Shown piece after piece: positions 21,480 to 32,568 of a stretch of DNA of 64,000 nucleotides. Source of the stretch: Acanthosoma haemorrhoidale (Eukaryota; Arthropoda; Insecta; Hemiptera; Acanthosomatidae); assembly GCA_930367205.1 (NCBI GenBank), contig OV884015.1:79871341-79935340 (forward strand), in the 5' to 3' direction. The position numbers and the translations under genes were made by a program. Each line of letters starts with the position of its first letter. The stretch's first letter is position 1. The notes beneath the pieces are model-generated. The model worked only from the letters and a program-made list of their open reading frames with translations, did not search any database and was not told the DNA's origin.

Positions 21480-21720
21480 GCCGACGTCATGAGTAAAAGT
21501 AATGCGTTAATGGGTGTGAGGCGGTGCGGGAAGTGTGTCGGGGCGCTTGAGTCGGCGGCTTGACGAATCAATCCGACCTCAGACGGTCGTCTTTATTTCG
21601 CTTTAACGGTACCCGGCAGGATCAGACTCGCTTTTCTTTCAATTACTCCTCAGTGTCGTAGGCGTAGGGTTTCACCCGCCGTCTTAATGACTTTCGACGA
21701 ACAGCATTAATGATAATTAT
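21480..21720. other. CpG-rich island
   Basis: CpG is unusually dense for this window (GAGTCGGCGG, CGACCTCAGACGGTCG and similar). GACGTCA at 21484-21490 is a near-complete CRE. No reading frame is recognised. A regulatory element or non-coding exon is possible. Confidence 0.3.
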
Positions 21721-22974
21721 CTCTCATAATAATTATCGAATCAGATTAATGATGCATTCATACAGCCGGTAGTAGATTCTACTGTTGTTTTTCACTATAA
21801 GGATTCAAGGTCAAGCACAAAAGCAGTAGGTCAATGATATATCAACTCAAAGACTATTGAGGGTTTCCTTGGTAACGTTGAAATTTTAAAGGTATATTTC
21901 AGACACCTTGAATACGTTCCAATTTAATTAGGTTGTTTATGTTTTATTTTTATTTGCAATATTTGAGCTGTTCAATTTATTTTTAAATTTGTTGAAAAGA
22001 CTATTTTCCCATGGACACGATACAATTCATAAGACATAGCAAGGATACTGGTTAAATTAAAAGAGTCCTTAACTATAAGAAAAAATTATAAATTTTAATT
22101 TTAAACAGTTTCTGAGCTTGGACTTAAGAAATCCTTGAAGATTATAATACTGCTATTGTATTTAAACCAAAACATAATCAGTATAAATTGAGTTGTTTTT
22201 TTATGTGCATTTAAAATTTAAAAACGATTAAATCACATCGACGGACCTAATCGTACCAGATGCATAACTTCACCCCCAACTAGAATGAAAGTGGAGCCTC
22301 TCCCTTCGGGCTATGCAAATACCTCTTGACTGTATCCTACAGCCAACTGACCTCTGTTAGGACCCATAAAATAAATCGGCACTAGGTTAACTCGAACAAG
22401 AGCAAAAAACCCAGCGTACGGAGCGGTACGCTTCATCATCAATCAGTGACTAAATGGGTCTCAGAGATTGGGCAAATGACCACTTGAGCGAGGGGAGCTT
22501 CGTCACCCTCGGACAGTACCCGCTCTCCTGACCCATATCTGACCATGAAGCCGTCTTATTTTAGATCTCACCGATGTAGTTGCTTCCTAGAAACAGTTAA
22601 GGTACATCGCTAATACACATTTTCCTACTATTTCTTGCAAGCATTATGAACTAAAGTCCTTTTCTTTAAATACATTCAAACGAAATAAAAGACGAATGAA
22701 GAAGACACAAAGCCAATAGACAATCAAGAGACAGAGTGTGAGTATCATATACATTTACCGAATCAGCGTGGAAAAATTATTTCGAATTTTTTTAATAAAA
22801 ATAATTCTTTTTAATAAATTCTCATTCCAATGATAAAATTAAATCCAAGGCTCAACGATAAGTCTGGAAGGGCACTTCAAAATATGTGCCGGTGCAGAAC
22901 CAGACGGTTGTTAACATTCCGATCAAAGGATGTTATGTACAGGAAGACAATGGTGAACGATGGAACCCAAGTAA
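21721..22974. other. Non-coding stretch
   Basis: No gene or bounded element recognised. A GC-richer patch at 22240-22560 has no motif-bearing frame. Confidence 0.4.
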
Positions 22975-23199
22975 ATGGATGTTCCATCAGACAAAGTTGA
23001 CCAAGAAAGAATTCGGAAGATAGGTATTTCGGAGCAGGAAAATAAAGAAGAAACACATACAGTCTGCAATGAAGGCCCTAGTAGAAGTGGTAAGGAGAAT
23101 GATAAAAAAACAGAATCACCTCCTAGTGTAATGGGTATTAGAAAAGACTGGCGACCCGGCGTATTCGATCTTTACTTTGAAATAGAGGATACTGACTGA
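22975..23199 (+). other. Unassigned 74-codon polar ORF
   Basis: An ORF of 74 codons, highly charged (EQENKEETHT, KENDKKTESPP), ending FDLYFEIEDTD. The composition resembles a disordered linker. The first codon, ATG at 22978 one codon in, lacks special context. No flanking splice sites stand out. It may be an exon-sized chance ORF or a decayed retrotransposon ORF1. Confidence 0.2.
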
Positions 23200-24422
23200 A
23201 CCCAAATGACGTGAGTCTGTTCTGAGTGGCAATTTCATAAAACTAATTAAAAATGAAGTAACCATTATGGAATTACTGATTCCAGCAAAATAAGAACTTT
23301 CCGGCATCGCGACCGTTAGACATTTACCCCAGTACCGGTAAAGATAGGTGTTAACTTGTGTCAGGGCGGATACAGTAGCAGTTTAATAATAAACAAATGA
23401 TTGCAATGTAGCTTGGTAATTTTCAATTACAGTAAACGGTTAAAACCTTTCATTTCACTGTCAGGAATGAACTACTAGCGCAATTTCCTCGAGCCATTCT
23501 TTGAAACTAATTTACTTTCCAGTGAAAGAAAGCCTCTCCGGCTACTTTTTTTTCTTTTATTTTAGGGCATATAAACTACAAGGGTCATTCCTGAAACATT
23601 AAAGACTACCTTTAAGCCTATGATAAGAATGGGCAGATAAATGAACGTTCGGCTTTGTCGAAATTTTACATCTTTCAGCGTAAACTCCAAACTACGGATT
23701 TCTATCCTTAATAAAGATGGAATGCAATTCTATTGTTGGCGGCAGCGAAAGACCACCAGATCACAAGATACGACAAGTTCATTAGGAAGGAGAACAAAAA
23801 CTAATCAGAAAAGCACATCCTGATAAAGAAAAACAATGGACCTTCCAAGACACTTTCCAGCTTTCACTTTTCTTCACAGAGGTATCGCTAATTGAGTCTC
23901 CCCAAATGAGCAAAAAAACATGGCGAAGATGGCGTTAATTAACAGTTTTATTAAACACACATACCCTAATGAGGTGTTGAAGCTTTGGAATGCTTAGGTT
24001 TAAATTACACCAGTTGTAACATCTCAAGAGTAATGGCATTTAAACTAAATTTTATTAAAGCTTACAGAACCAATAAAATTAACAAATGGCACAGTATCAA
24101 CAAATTATAGCACAAAAACATTTTGTGCATTTTTTCTTTATAACAATACTTTAAATATTATGTTAAATTGATGAATAGTACGATGAAACTGAATCCAATT
24201 TATTAATTCTGCACAATGGTTTCCTTATGTCGATGTGTATAAGATCTATCAATAATTAGTTTAAATAAATATTAAGGTAAAACAAACATACATGTGGTAT
24301 CTTCACAGTTTTGAGTTAAAAATAAAAGTGCTAATTAGATAGTAATAAAGACATTTTATGCTTCATATTCCAGATAAATTTGTTGGTATATAAATAACTA
24401 GCGTGTAAATGTTTTTTTACCG
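23200..24422. other. AT-rich non-coding stretch
   Basis: No gene recognised. A perfect small hairpin, GCACAAAA/TTTTGTGC with a 3-base loop, lies at 24110-24128. Confidence 0.45.
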
Positions 24423-24424
24423 TA

Positions 24425-24801
24425 CAAAGTAGTGGTAAAAGGTTTCCACACACTGAGATTTTTTTTTAATTTTCGGACGTCAGCAACTGATCTCCTGTAT
24501 TGTATTTTTTTAATCAATCACTTCCAATTTTATTTATTTAATCACTCAGTAATTTTATCATTGACTCGTATGACGGACCATTTTAACTGACTGAATAAAA
24601 GTATTGTTTTGTAATTCCTTAATAAGGAGTAATGGGCAAACAAAATTACTCATAAATTTGATGAATATATTATTTTTTTCTAATTATTTTAAAAGTTAAT
24701 TACGTAAATAAAAAGTTTAACTCCTCATGCCATTTTCTGAGATTATTAAGACATATTTGACCACCATTGAATATGTCCGGAAACTTTTGACCACTACTGC
24801 A
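24425..24801. mobile_element. Tc1-like MITE, TA-flanked
   Basis: This 377 bp segment lies between TA dinucleotides at 24423-24424 and 24802-24803. The left end reads CAAAGTAGTGGTAAAAGG and the right end, reverse-complemented, TGCAGTAGTGGTCAAAAG; both continue TTTCC. CAGTAGTGGTCAAAAG-type ends are characteristic of Tc1-like transposons. A second partial copy of the end motif (TTGACCACCATTGAATATGT) sits just inside the right end. The interior is AT-rich with no transposase, so it is non-autonomous. The ends match only over about 20 bases, hence moderate confidence. Confidence 0.6.
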
Positions 24802-24967
24802 TATAATTACAACAAAAGTAGTAAAATAAAACTTTTTTCCATCCAATAATTACTTTTTTTTATTAGTTGGTCGGTGAAACATCCAAGGTAATTTCCATGC
24901 AATATCGACTTCATGTCAAAATTCACAAAATTATAGATTAAGTAACAATAACTTCCTACTTAAGCTT

Positions 24968-24979
24968 CCCCCCCCCCCC
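24968..24979. repeat. C12 homopolymer
   Basis: Twelve C residues in AT-rich sequence. Confidence 0.95.
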
Positions 24980-25821
24980 GGTAAACTTCCCATCGTTTTC
25001 TTGTTATTTAGTAGTCATCTATTGAATCGTCCGAAGGAGCCTATTACCAACAAAAATACCTCTGACATTAATAACGTTCGGGGTTCACTTAAGAAAATAG
25101 TAACTTGCAACACTAATCGATGGTTCTTTTTTTAAGCAAATCAGCTTTGTGCAAATAAGATCCCGTACTTTGACGAACCAAGAAGGGGCGAAAGCTCATA
25201 AAGAATTACTCAGCAGGTAGATGCTTCAATTACCGCTTGTTCGCACACACACCTGTGCAAATCTTTTATCTTGCGGTCAGTTATCAGTTTAAACTCTCTC
25301 TCTCTCTCTATCTCTGATGAAAATCTGATCCACTATGGTCTAATCCGTTTGGAGATAACTAATCAAAGCATACACATTGGATCTTCGCCGATTTTTTAAC
25401 TCTTTCACCGAGATCGTTGCGGTGACTCCTCACTATTGGGTTTGCAATTAATCGACCGTGTTATTTCTGCAAGAGATCCGCATGTTTGAGAGTGAAATCC
25501 TACGAACATTTAACAGATCATTCGTCGAAGAAATTCAATAATGCTAACTACATCAGAATGACGAACGAACATCAGAAATGCTATTTTAAATATCATATTT
25601 TTATATGGTAATAGCATCATTTCAGACATGAACCTATCTAGCAGGCGAAGAGAACTAATGAACTGAGCTATAAATACGGCCATACTTGTCCTGAGCTTTA
25701 CTGCATTTTATAAGGAAATCTCATCTAGTGGTTTACAGCCTATTTCCTTTAATGACTTCATGCATAAACCTACATCCTAGCGTAGATGCATACACGACAC
25801 TACAATTTAAGTTAGAAAATG
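24980..25821. other. Non-coding stretch with (CT)n tract
   Basis: A (CT)n microsatellite with one interruption lies at 25294-25315. No gene recognised. Confidence 0.5.
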
Positions 25822-26010
25822 TTTTTTATTGAAATAAAATTATAATCAACTCTGTCGATCATCTAACGTAATTAATAGAGTAGAGCAATTGTGGTCAATG
25901 ATCTCATTCGTACACTATATATCTTCACTATATATGAGAGCTTTCACTTCTTCCTGAAATCCCCCATGCTCCTCCATTAATCACATCACAGAATACGCAC
26001 CGGTGGAGGC
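25822..26010 (-). mobile_element. Diverged copy of retroposon family R
   Basis: GTCAATGATCTCATTCGTAC near 25894 and CCCCCATGCTCCTCCATTAA near 25961, followed by ATCACATCACAGAATAC, line up in order with copy 1 (CCCCCACGCTCCTCCGTCAG and GCGTCACCGGATAC). Its middle is rearranged, with CACTATATAT duplicated at 25913-25935. This is the oldest-looking copy; the edges are approximate. Confidence 0.55.
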
Positions 26011-28330
26011 TAACCAAGAGCGGGAGAGCTACCGACTCTCACGTCTTGATTGGAGAAACAGACCATCAATTTATATCAGGCCACTGTCACATTTATTTTA
26101 GAGCGAAGGATTATAGGAGTGTGAAGCTGTACTATGAATGCTCAAGGGATTATTTGGATACGCTTTGGTGAAATTTCATGAAGGGATGAGATCAAGGATG
26201 TAATAATATAATGAGATCTTTATGAAGGGTTCAGTAATTGGGGCTATGGTCTATTATTCTCAGATAACTTATTAAAAGGATTCGATGCGCTTGATGTCTG
26301 ACCATTTAGTTTTGCCCTTAACTGTAGTCTAGATTGGTTTTAGTATGTTGCTCAAATTAGTTTTTAAAATTGAATTGAACATGACGTCTGAAGCGATCAA
26401 CGATTCGTGTTAATGCCTCATAAATTATTATTTTAAACTAATGTTAATTAATTATTAAGATCAAGTTCAACTTAGTCCTTGAAAAGAACGTGTGTTCGGT
26501 AATCTCAAGACTGATTCTCTCTAACTCGTTTTCTTTAGCCAATAGTTATTGCAATTTACACCAGAGGGAATATATACTAAAACTAACAATTATTAATAAT
26601 TAGAGGAAAACAACATTGAAAAAAATCAATCATATAATTTAATATTGAAATTAATAAAGAAAATTTATAATAAAAACGAAATGGCACAGTTAAGCTCTAG
26701 TGAAAGAATTCTGTTATCAGTATTGTTCCAAGAATTGGTAAACATTTCAAACTATCCGTTGGGTTGAATCGTATGCATGTCTGTTAATAGCTTTAAGTGT
26801 CTCTCAGTAACTTCGCTCTGACTGAACAAAACTTGAAAAACAAAGGACCTCTCCCCAGCTGATGGGTAGTTTGCGGCTTTAATATGGGAAGCTTGTGGCC
26901 CAAAAAAAATTAGAAAAAATATCAAACAAAAAAAGAGTAATGTTGTGCGTGTCCGAACGTCAGGCAGGGTTTGCAAAATAATGACAGGCAGATTACCCTT
27001 CAACAAAACATTCTTGATAGGACGGTCATATGTCACCTTCTTGCAGAGCTTCGGTACTTTTTGAACAACCCGGACAGACTTTTTTTTTCAGCTAACCGTA
27101 TAACAGGGATCCTTTGAACCGCCTTCCAAAGGATATTTTCATACGAGCATAACACGCTTACAGGACATTCTATTGGAAAAGTTACCGTAAGCGTTCAAGC
27201 TGTCGTCTTTTCTTTTGAAGTGATCTTCCTTGCGGTTACATCTTGTCAATCACATCTTTTTTTTGGGCATTTTTTCCCAAACTCTTCATAGAAAGGCCTG
27301 CTGGTGTGAAAGCACAGGAAAAAATTAAATAGCGAGAAACGGTTATCAGGCGTGTCTTCAATAATAGTTGAAACTGATTAAATAGTTATTGACATAATAA
27401 ATCAAATGAATCAAAGCACATTCCAAAGAAAACGGCATAAACTCAGTTCACTCTAGGCCAGGTAGCCATCAACATAAAGTGGGGGAGTCACCAAATCGTA
27501 AAATGTAACTGTTTGAGGAGCCATGGTACGGGCGAAACCGCACAAGGCCTGGAATGACATAAACATTTAACGTTTTGAGTTCGTAACGTCATTGCTTGCC
27601 TTAAGGCGCGTAGTTTATACGTAAAAACAGTGAAGCTCATTTGCCATCAAAAAGCGCTAGTAGCTTTTCTCTAGTGAAACTACGCGGGATAAAAAAAAAG
27701 TAACCTTAAATGTGTTTTCCCACGAACAGTTTATGAGTTGCAGTGTCATTCCATAAGAGGTTGAAATCTTCTTCATTTAATGGAATAATATTAATGTCAC
27801 GGTTAATGAACCGCGTTATGATGTGCACCTAGTCCGCACAAAGTTCACATGTTTCGAAACCTAACTAGATTCATTAACGCCAATAAGATAATAAAAACCC
27901 AAAGTATCACTGATAATTCTCATTAAGCGCTTCCTTATTGTTCAAACTAATATTAGCTTTTGTAATAAGTAACGATTATAAACGTTTGAGATGATAGCAT
28001 CCAGTCATGTGATCATTGAAACAGTAGGTCAGTTATGAAATAAATCGTATCTAGTTATCGTTATTAATCATCATCACCGGCAAAATTCATTAATTATTTA
28101 AATATTCATTAAACTTTAAATAGTTTAATAAAGACCCAATTCGTATTACATATTATTAATAAGATCGTCGAGGTCTATTAATTCATAAAGTACACTATAT
28201 ACGAAAATATTTAGTTTTTAATTGCCGATCTCTCACCACGTTAAAACACAAACACTATTATTCACGCCACTGGGACATTAACTGGAATAAAGCGATAACG
28301 TAGAACCCTCAGGTCATCTTGCACACGAGA
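26011..28330. other. AT-rich non-coding stretch
   Basis: No gene or bounded element recognised. The 94-codon minus frame at 26752-27036 contains a hydrophobic run encoded by T-rich DNA and shows no family motif. Confidence 0.45.
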
Positions 28331-28530
28331 TAACTATGATTTGCAGATGAGATGGGCCGAAGTGATTCGCTTTTCCTCCCACTAATGAATTGGTGGTTTG
28401 TTCCGCGGAGGAAGACCACAAACAATGCGGCTTCTGCTATGGTGTTACGGTCAGTGAGAATGACCACCATTATGTCGCTGCCCCCCCGAGGAAGATTCCA
28501 ACCGAGGCCGCAACTACGTACGTTCAAAGA
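28331..28530 (+). other. GC-rich island with overlapping open frames
   Basis: A GC-rich patch open in three frames. One plus frame (28390) reads EEDHKQCGFCYGVTVSEND with a CxxC pair; the other plus frame (28352) and a minus frame (28309-28527) are also open. No signal peptide, splice context or known domain is clear. A T-rich tract follows at 28554-28576. Confidence 0.2.
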
Positions 28531-29249
28531 TTATTTTTGGTTTTTCTTATTCTATTTTTTTTTTATTTTATTTTTTAAGAATCTTCGTACCTTTCTCTTT
28601 ACCCCTCTCATGTCCGTTGCCAGCGAACCAACCACCGTTGTCACAGTATAGTCAACACATCTCTCAACAAAGTTTACTTGGGTTGTTTTGAAAAATGTCC
28701 GTTAATATTGGAAAGGGTGAAAAGTGGTTGTTGACACAACCCACAACAATTCAAATAATAATTAATTAAAATACACCCCTGTGGTCTACCGACAATTTAT
28801 TATACAACGACACTCGCGCTTTCGCCGCCTCTAGCGCCATTCTCAAATATCTAATAAATAAATTAATTAAAAACTCTACTACTAGAGTAACAGGTCTGAT
28901 GCGCCTTAGAATCGTTTAACATTTCACTTTCATTTTGATTTTTCAAACTTTAATGGCCTAAGTCGCCAAAATAGCTTGTACCAGGTTAAAATAAATTGTG
29001 GCCAAACCAGAGAAGTGTGTATTTATTAACACGAATAGCCTACGGCCAGCCTTCTAATATAAACAATAATTAGTAATTGCAACATGTAATCTCACCAGTG
29101 TAAATTTTAATAATTATTGGGGAACGGTTGAAACCGGGGAATCTCATTTCTTATAATTTACACCGATCAAATTACATAACATAACTAATAATTATACATT
29201 AATTTTCCTTAAATACATCAAAAATAAACCATAATAATGAGTGTAAGAG
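28531..29249. other. AT-rich non-coding stretch
   Basis: No gene. TAGCGCCAT inside GCCTCTAGCGCCATTC near 28829-28844 partly matches the insect CTCF core; this is weak. Confidence 0.4.
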
Positions 29250-29259
29250 CAATAAAGAC

Positions 29260-29789
29260 TTTTTTTTTTTTTTTTTTTTTTCATAGCCCCTTTAAATTTC
29301 CAGATAATTATATAAAATTATAGATCCTCAGGTGAATCTATTTACAAATTATTTTGTATTTCCTGTAGCATCACTACATTATATACAGGTTTTGTTATTT
29401 TATAGAAATTATATAATGAATAAACAAGTACAATGATATACATTATACGTGACTGGACTAAACTGACTAATAAAGGTGATGGGGCTCACCTTTTTGATCA
29501 ACCTTAAAACTAACTTACATACTAATTCTTATCCTAATTTTTCCCCGACAGTCTGTTGCCATCGATGCGGGAGGGGTGGTGGGGTCATAGTGTTAAACAC
29601 TGGGTTTGTCAGGTGATGCAACGAGTCAAAAAACTTAATGTGTCTCCAGCGGATGAACTCGCCCACCGACGGCACACCAAGCATCGGGTGCAGGTCAGCG
29701 TTCTTCAACCTCTCGAATGAGATATGTCGGACCGCTTTTCGCATGATTCCATTCTGGAAGTGTTGGAGACATTTGGCTGTATTGTCAGT
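29260..29789 (-). mobile_element. LINE family B, 5'-truncated copy (10 bp TSD)
   Basis: This 530 bp insertion is flanked by the perfect direct repeat CAATAAAGAC at 29250-29259 and 29790-29799. It ends in a 22-base poly-A (poly-T at 29260-29281). On the minus strand it opens mid-ORF with DNTAKCLQHFQNGIMRKAV, passes through EFIRWRHIKFFDSLHH and TMTPPPLPHRW, and stops at 29531-29529. This is the C-terminal end of a Jockey-type polyprotein. The apparent upstream residues MLYSKWSLL come from flanking DNA across the truncation point. The intact frame, long poly-A and exact duplication make this one of the youngest insertions here. Confidence 0.93.
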
Positions 29790-29799
29790 CAATAAAGAC

Positions 29800-31055
29800 C
29801 ATTTTGAATACAGCAAGATCTAATAAGGTTGGTTTAGAGTGATTTCATTGAGTATGTGCGTGGGCAATGGATGATTGAGTCTAGAAGTTTTATACTACCT
29901 CAATTTTATTTTTGTCATATTATTATTTACGATGAGTATATTTCTGTTAATTCTGGTTTTTAATTCAAATTTCATTTTCAGCTTATGATTGGAAAGCTAC
30001 TTAAAATACTAACAAATGCTATGTCATATTTCGAACAATAACCATACATACTGACTCACAGACCCCATTAGACGTAATTAAACGGAAATTTTTCTATAGT
30101 GAAAAGTCAGTAAGCTACGACCCTCTCACTCATAAAAGAACGGCCCTGGAACCGAGCTAACTTGGTCTTACTTTTGCTCATCAAGCCTGCAGCCTCAAAT
30201 GAAAGTCAATTGAGAAGAGAAATATGTTTCTAAAAAATAAGAAAAACTAGGGGTGATATCAATAATTAATCCTCTGGCTAAAAAAAATGCCTCGCAACTC
30301 CCTCGCGTTTTTTTCCAAGACTAACGACATCGGAGAGAAAGAGAGGGATCATCACTATTCTCACATCATGAGCGCAACAATAGAATTACATCATTCTCTT
30401 CTTACCGGTAAAGTCCAACAACTGATGAAGCTTTAGCGACAGCTAAATGACAATGGCAGGCAATAGTACCATTTTCATTGTATACCAAGTTACTCCCGTT
30501 AACTACGAAATATAGTATATAATCCCTTATTTGTAATAGATCTCGAATACAGCTGACTCCCAATAATTCGAATACCGAAGAAAAATTTCAAAATATTGAG
30601 AGTTTGAATTATAAAAAGATAGAAATTACCAAAATGGAAAAAAAACAATTACTTAAACAGTTATATACACACCATAAATGTGAAAAGAAGGAAAAGCTTT
30701 ATAACGTCTGTTTGTAATAAATTAACCCTAAGTACTATGTTTAACATATATATGAAATGTTAGGAAACTACACACCTAATCCATTTCATGCTTTGTGATC
30801 AAAGAATAATAAAATATTTTATAAGCCCCTATAATATAAGCTTGTAATCATGATCTGGGTTATCCGGTCCACGATTTCATATATCAAGAAGCTTTCGCGC
30901 TCTGAAAAGACCCCCGTCAGTGCTATATGACACCTCCCTTTCTCTACTTAAGCTAGAGAGTGGATTAGAGGCAACGAGGACAAACTGGACGTGGCTGCAC
31001 AGTGAAAGGTTCATGTGAAAATTTATTTACTTACTTTGATTCAAACTTGAAATAC
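29800..31055. other. AT-rich non-coding stretch
   Basis: No gene. At 30550-30580, directly after TA, CAGCTGACTCCCAATAATTC followed by GAATACCGAAG resembles a pogo/Tigger-type terminal repeat. The mirrored end was not found, so no element is called. Confidence 0.4.
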
Positions 31056-31099
31056 TTATTTTTTATAAGACTAATCTGTATTAGTCTTATAAAAAATAA
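31056..31099. repeat. Perfect 20 bp inverted repeat, 4-base loop
   Basis: The arm at 31056-31075 (begins TTATTTTTTATAAG) is the exact reverse complement of 31080-31099; the loop is CTGT. RNA from either strand would form a stable hairpin of pre-miRNA-like stem length, though AT-rich and rather short. No TA or other target duplication marks it as a transposon. Confidence 0.95.
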
Positions 31100-31159
31100 T
31101 ATGTAATAAGCATCAAACGACATAACATTACTTGTAGTTGAGAATCGGATAATAATATG

Positions 31160-31566
31160 ATTTACAAATTCGAATTTATTTTTCGTCGGTAGGAGTTAGC
31201 AATACCGTCCCGTAATTTGACATGGTAACTGAGAACGTTTCTAAAGGAAAATCGATTCTCGCACTTTTTTCTTCCTGGCCCGATGGCATCGACAGGAAAA
31301 TACGAGAGAAAAGAAAAGCGGAACCAGGATGTGCAGGAGGTAATGTGTGAAAACCAACGCTGAAGAGGTGGACGACCCAGGGGGTGGTTGGCTTCACTCC
31401 GACGGCCGTACCTCATTCTCCTATTACAGAAATTATCCCATTCGACAAGCCACATAACGCCCAACTGTTTCCTTTCTCGGAGCAGACTTAACTGAGCTGG
31501 GCTGGAGCTTGAAGTCGAGACTTAACCACCTCGGCTACATTCGCGAACGAGTGCGACACAAATGGT
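31160..31566 (-). other. Possible SINE-like retroposon with tRNA-like head
   Basis: On the minus strand a GC-rich segment begins near 31566 with CGCACTCGTTCGCG and TGTAGCCGAGGTGGTTAAGT (box A-like, plus-strand 31519-31538), as in Ser/Leu tRNA genes. It ends near 31170 with an AATAAA signal. No convincing box B follows. The segment has overlapping open frames (31162-31464, 31176-31397) without known domains. It could be a SINE or an unrecognised 3' exon. Confidence 0.3.
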
Positions 31567-31780
31567 AACAATAGATAGACACGTTTTGTTTAAATGTACG
31601 TGCCTTACCATTGGGTATGTGAGGGTGGGGAGGGGATCTAATAAATACAGGGCCAATAAATCTTAAAGGAAATTTGAGATGGAGTCATTATTAACAGAAA
31701 ACAGCTGACAAGACCAGGACTCGACCCGGGGCCTCTCCAATAATCCTGTTAATTTTAAAAATGTTGAATTTACAAAGTTA

Positions 31781-31935
31781 TGCTAAAGCCAATTTGGACA
31801 TACGGAATAGAGCTATGGGGACAGCAAAAAACTCGAACATCAAGCGTTCGATTAAAAGTCCTGAGAGCAATAGTCAATGCCCCTTAGTACGTCAGCAACA
31901 AAACCTTTCATAGCTATCTTAATATACGAAGTAAG
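31781..31935 (+). pseudogene. Jockey-type reverse transcriptase fragment
   Basis: The frame reads KVMLKPIWTYGIELWG, then, after small frameshifts, VLRAIVNAP and YVSNKTFH. This is the LKPIWTYG..LWG and LR.IVNAPWYVSN block downstream of the RT catalytic core in Jockey LINEs. A TAG replaces the Trp codon of APWYV. It is short, frame-broken and has no boundaries. The same block occurs at 52380-52520. Confidence 0.8.
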
Positions 31936-32323
31936 GGCCAACTTTTGTATTTGTTTCTTAATTTAAATGTATGCGTACTTCAGTGAAATCATTATTCACA
32001 ATCAATAGCGATGATTTTATCCTTTTAGATTAAGACTAGACAATGCATATTACCATAAGCTTATTTTTATTATGTAAATTCATAACGATCTTATTATACC
32101 CTACATTCCTGAACTCACCCTTTCTAAGTTCATGAAATTACATCGAAACCTATCCAACCACCCTATTATCCTAGCACAGTCATTACATTGCGCCACACAT
32201 CCCTATAATCCTCCTCGGAGACTAAAGCGGCAGTGGCCTCGTGACCTGCTATAAATACGACCTGGCCAGTTTCACCAATCCATGTCCTGAGCGTCTTTGG
32301 TTCTCGCGCTCTTGGTCAGCATC
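31936..32323. other. Non-coding stretch before family R copy 2
   Basis: Mostly AT-rich. The segment 32215-32323 is GC-richer and may belong to a longer family R copy, but copy 1 offers no counterpart to confirm this. Confidence 0.35.
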
Positions 32324-32568
32324 CACTGGCTCGTATCCGGTGACGTGGCTGAGGAGGAGCGTGGAAGACGTTCTCACGACTCCGCTTCCTCTTTCGCATG
32401 CGTGGGAGGTGACAACCATGTTGATTTGGGAGGTCTCTGGGATGTTTATAAATACTGGATGAATGAGGGAGTGAATGGAGAATTGTAAATAGGGTATGAA
32501 TGAAAACATTTAACACAATTACTTATTGCCCAATAAGGCAGATGGTAATTTTATCACAATAAAGATTT
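32324..32568 (+). mobile_element. Retroposon family R, copy 2
   Basis: It aligns in opposite orientation with copy 1: CTGGCTCGTATCCGGTGACG at the 5' side, CGTGG...GACTCCGCTTCCTC in the middle, then GGAGGTCTCTGGGATGTTTA. The 3' hairpin (CTTATTGCCCAATAAG) and TCACAATAAAG close it. A plus frame (WLVSGDVAEE to MNEGVNGEL) is open to a stop at 32486-32488 and differs from the copy 1 frame by a net 7 codons. No target duplication was found, so the ends are approximate. Confidence 0.8.

Noticed and set aside
26752..27036. 94-codon minus frame with a hydrophobic segment
   Set aside because: The segment is encoded by a T-rich tract; no signal-peptide pattern at the start and no recognisable family.
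28829..28844. Insulator (CTCF) site
   Set aside because: Only about 9 of the core bases match; such partial matches are frequent.
31690..31745. Box B-like GGGTCGAGTCC on the minus strand, as a tRNA gene
   Set aside because: No box A at the expected distance and no stems; called chance or a very old SINE at most, so not listed.
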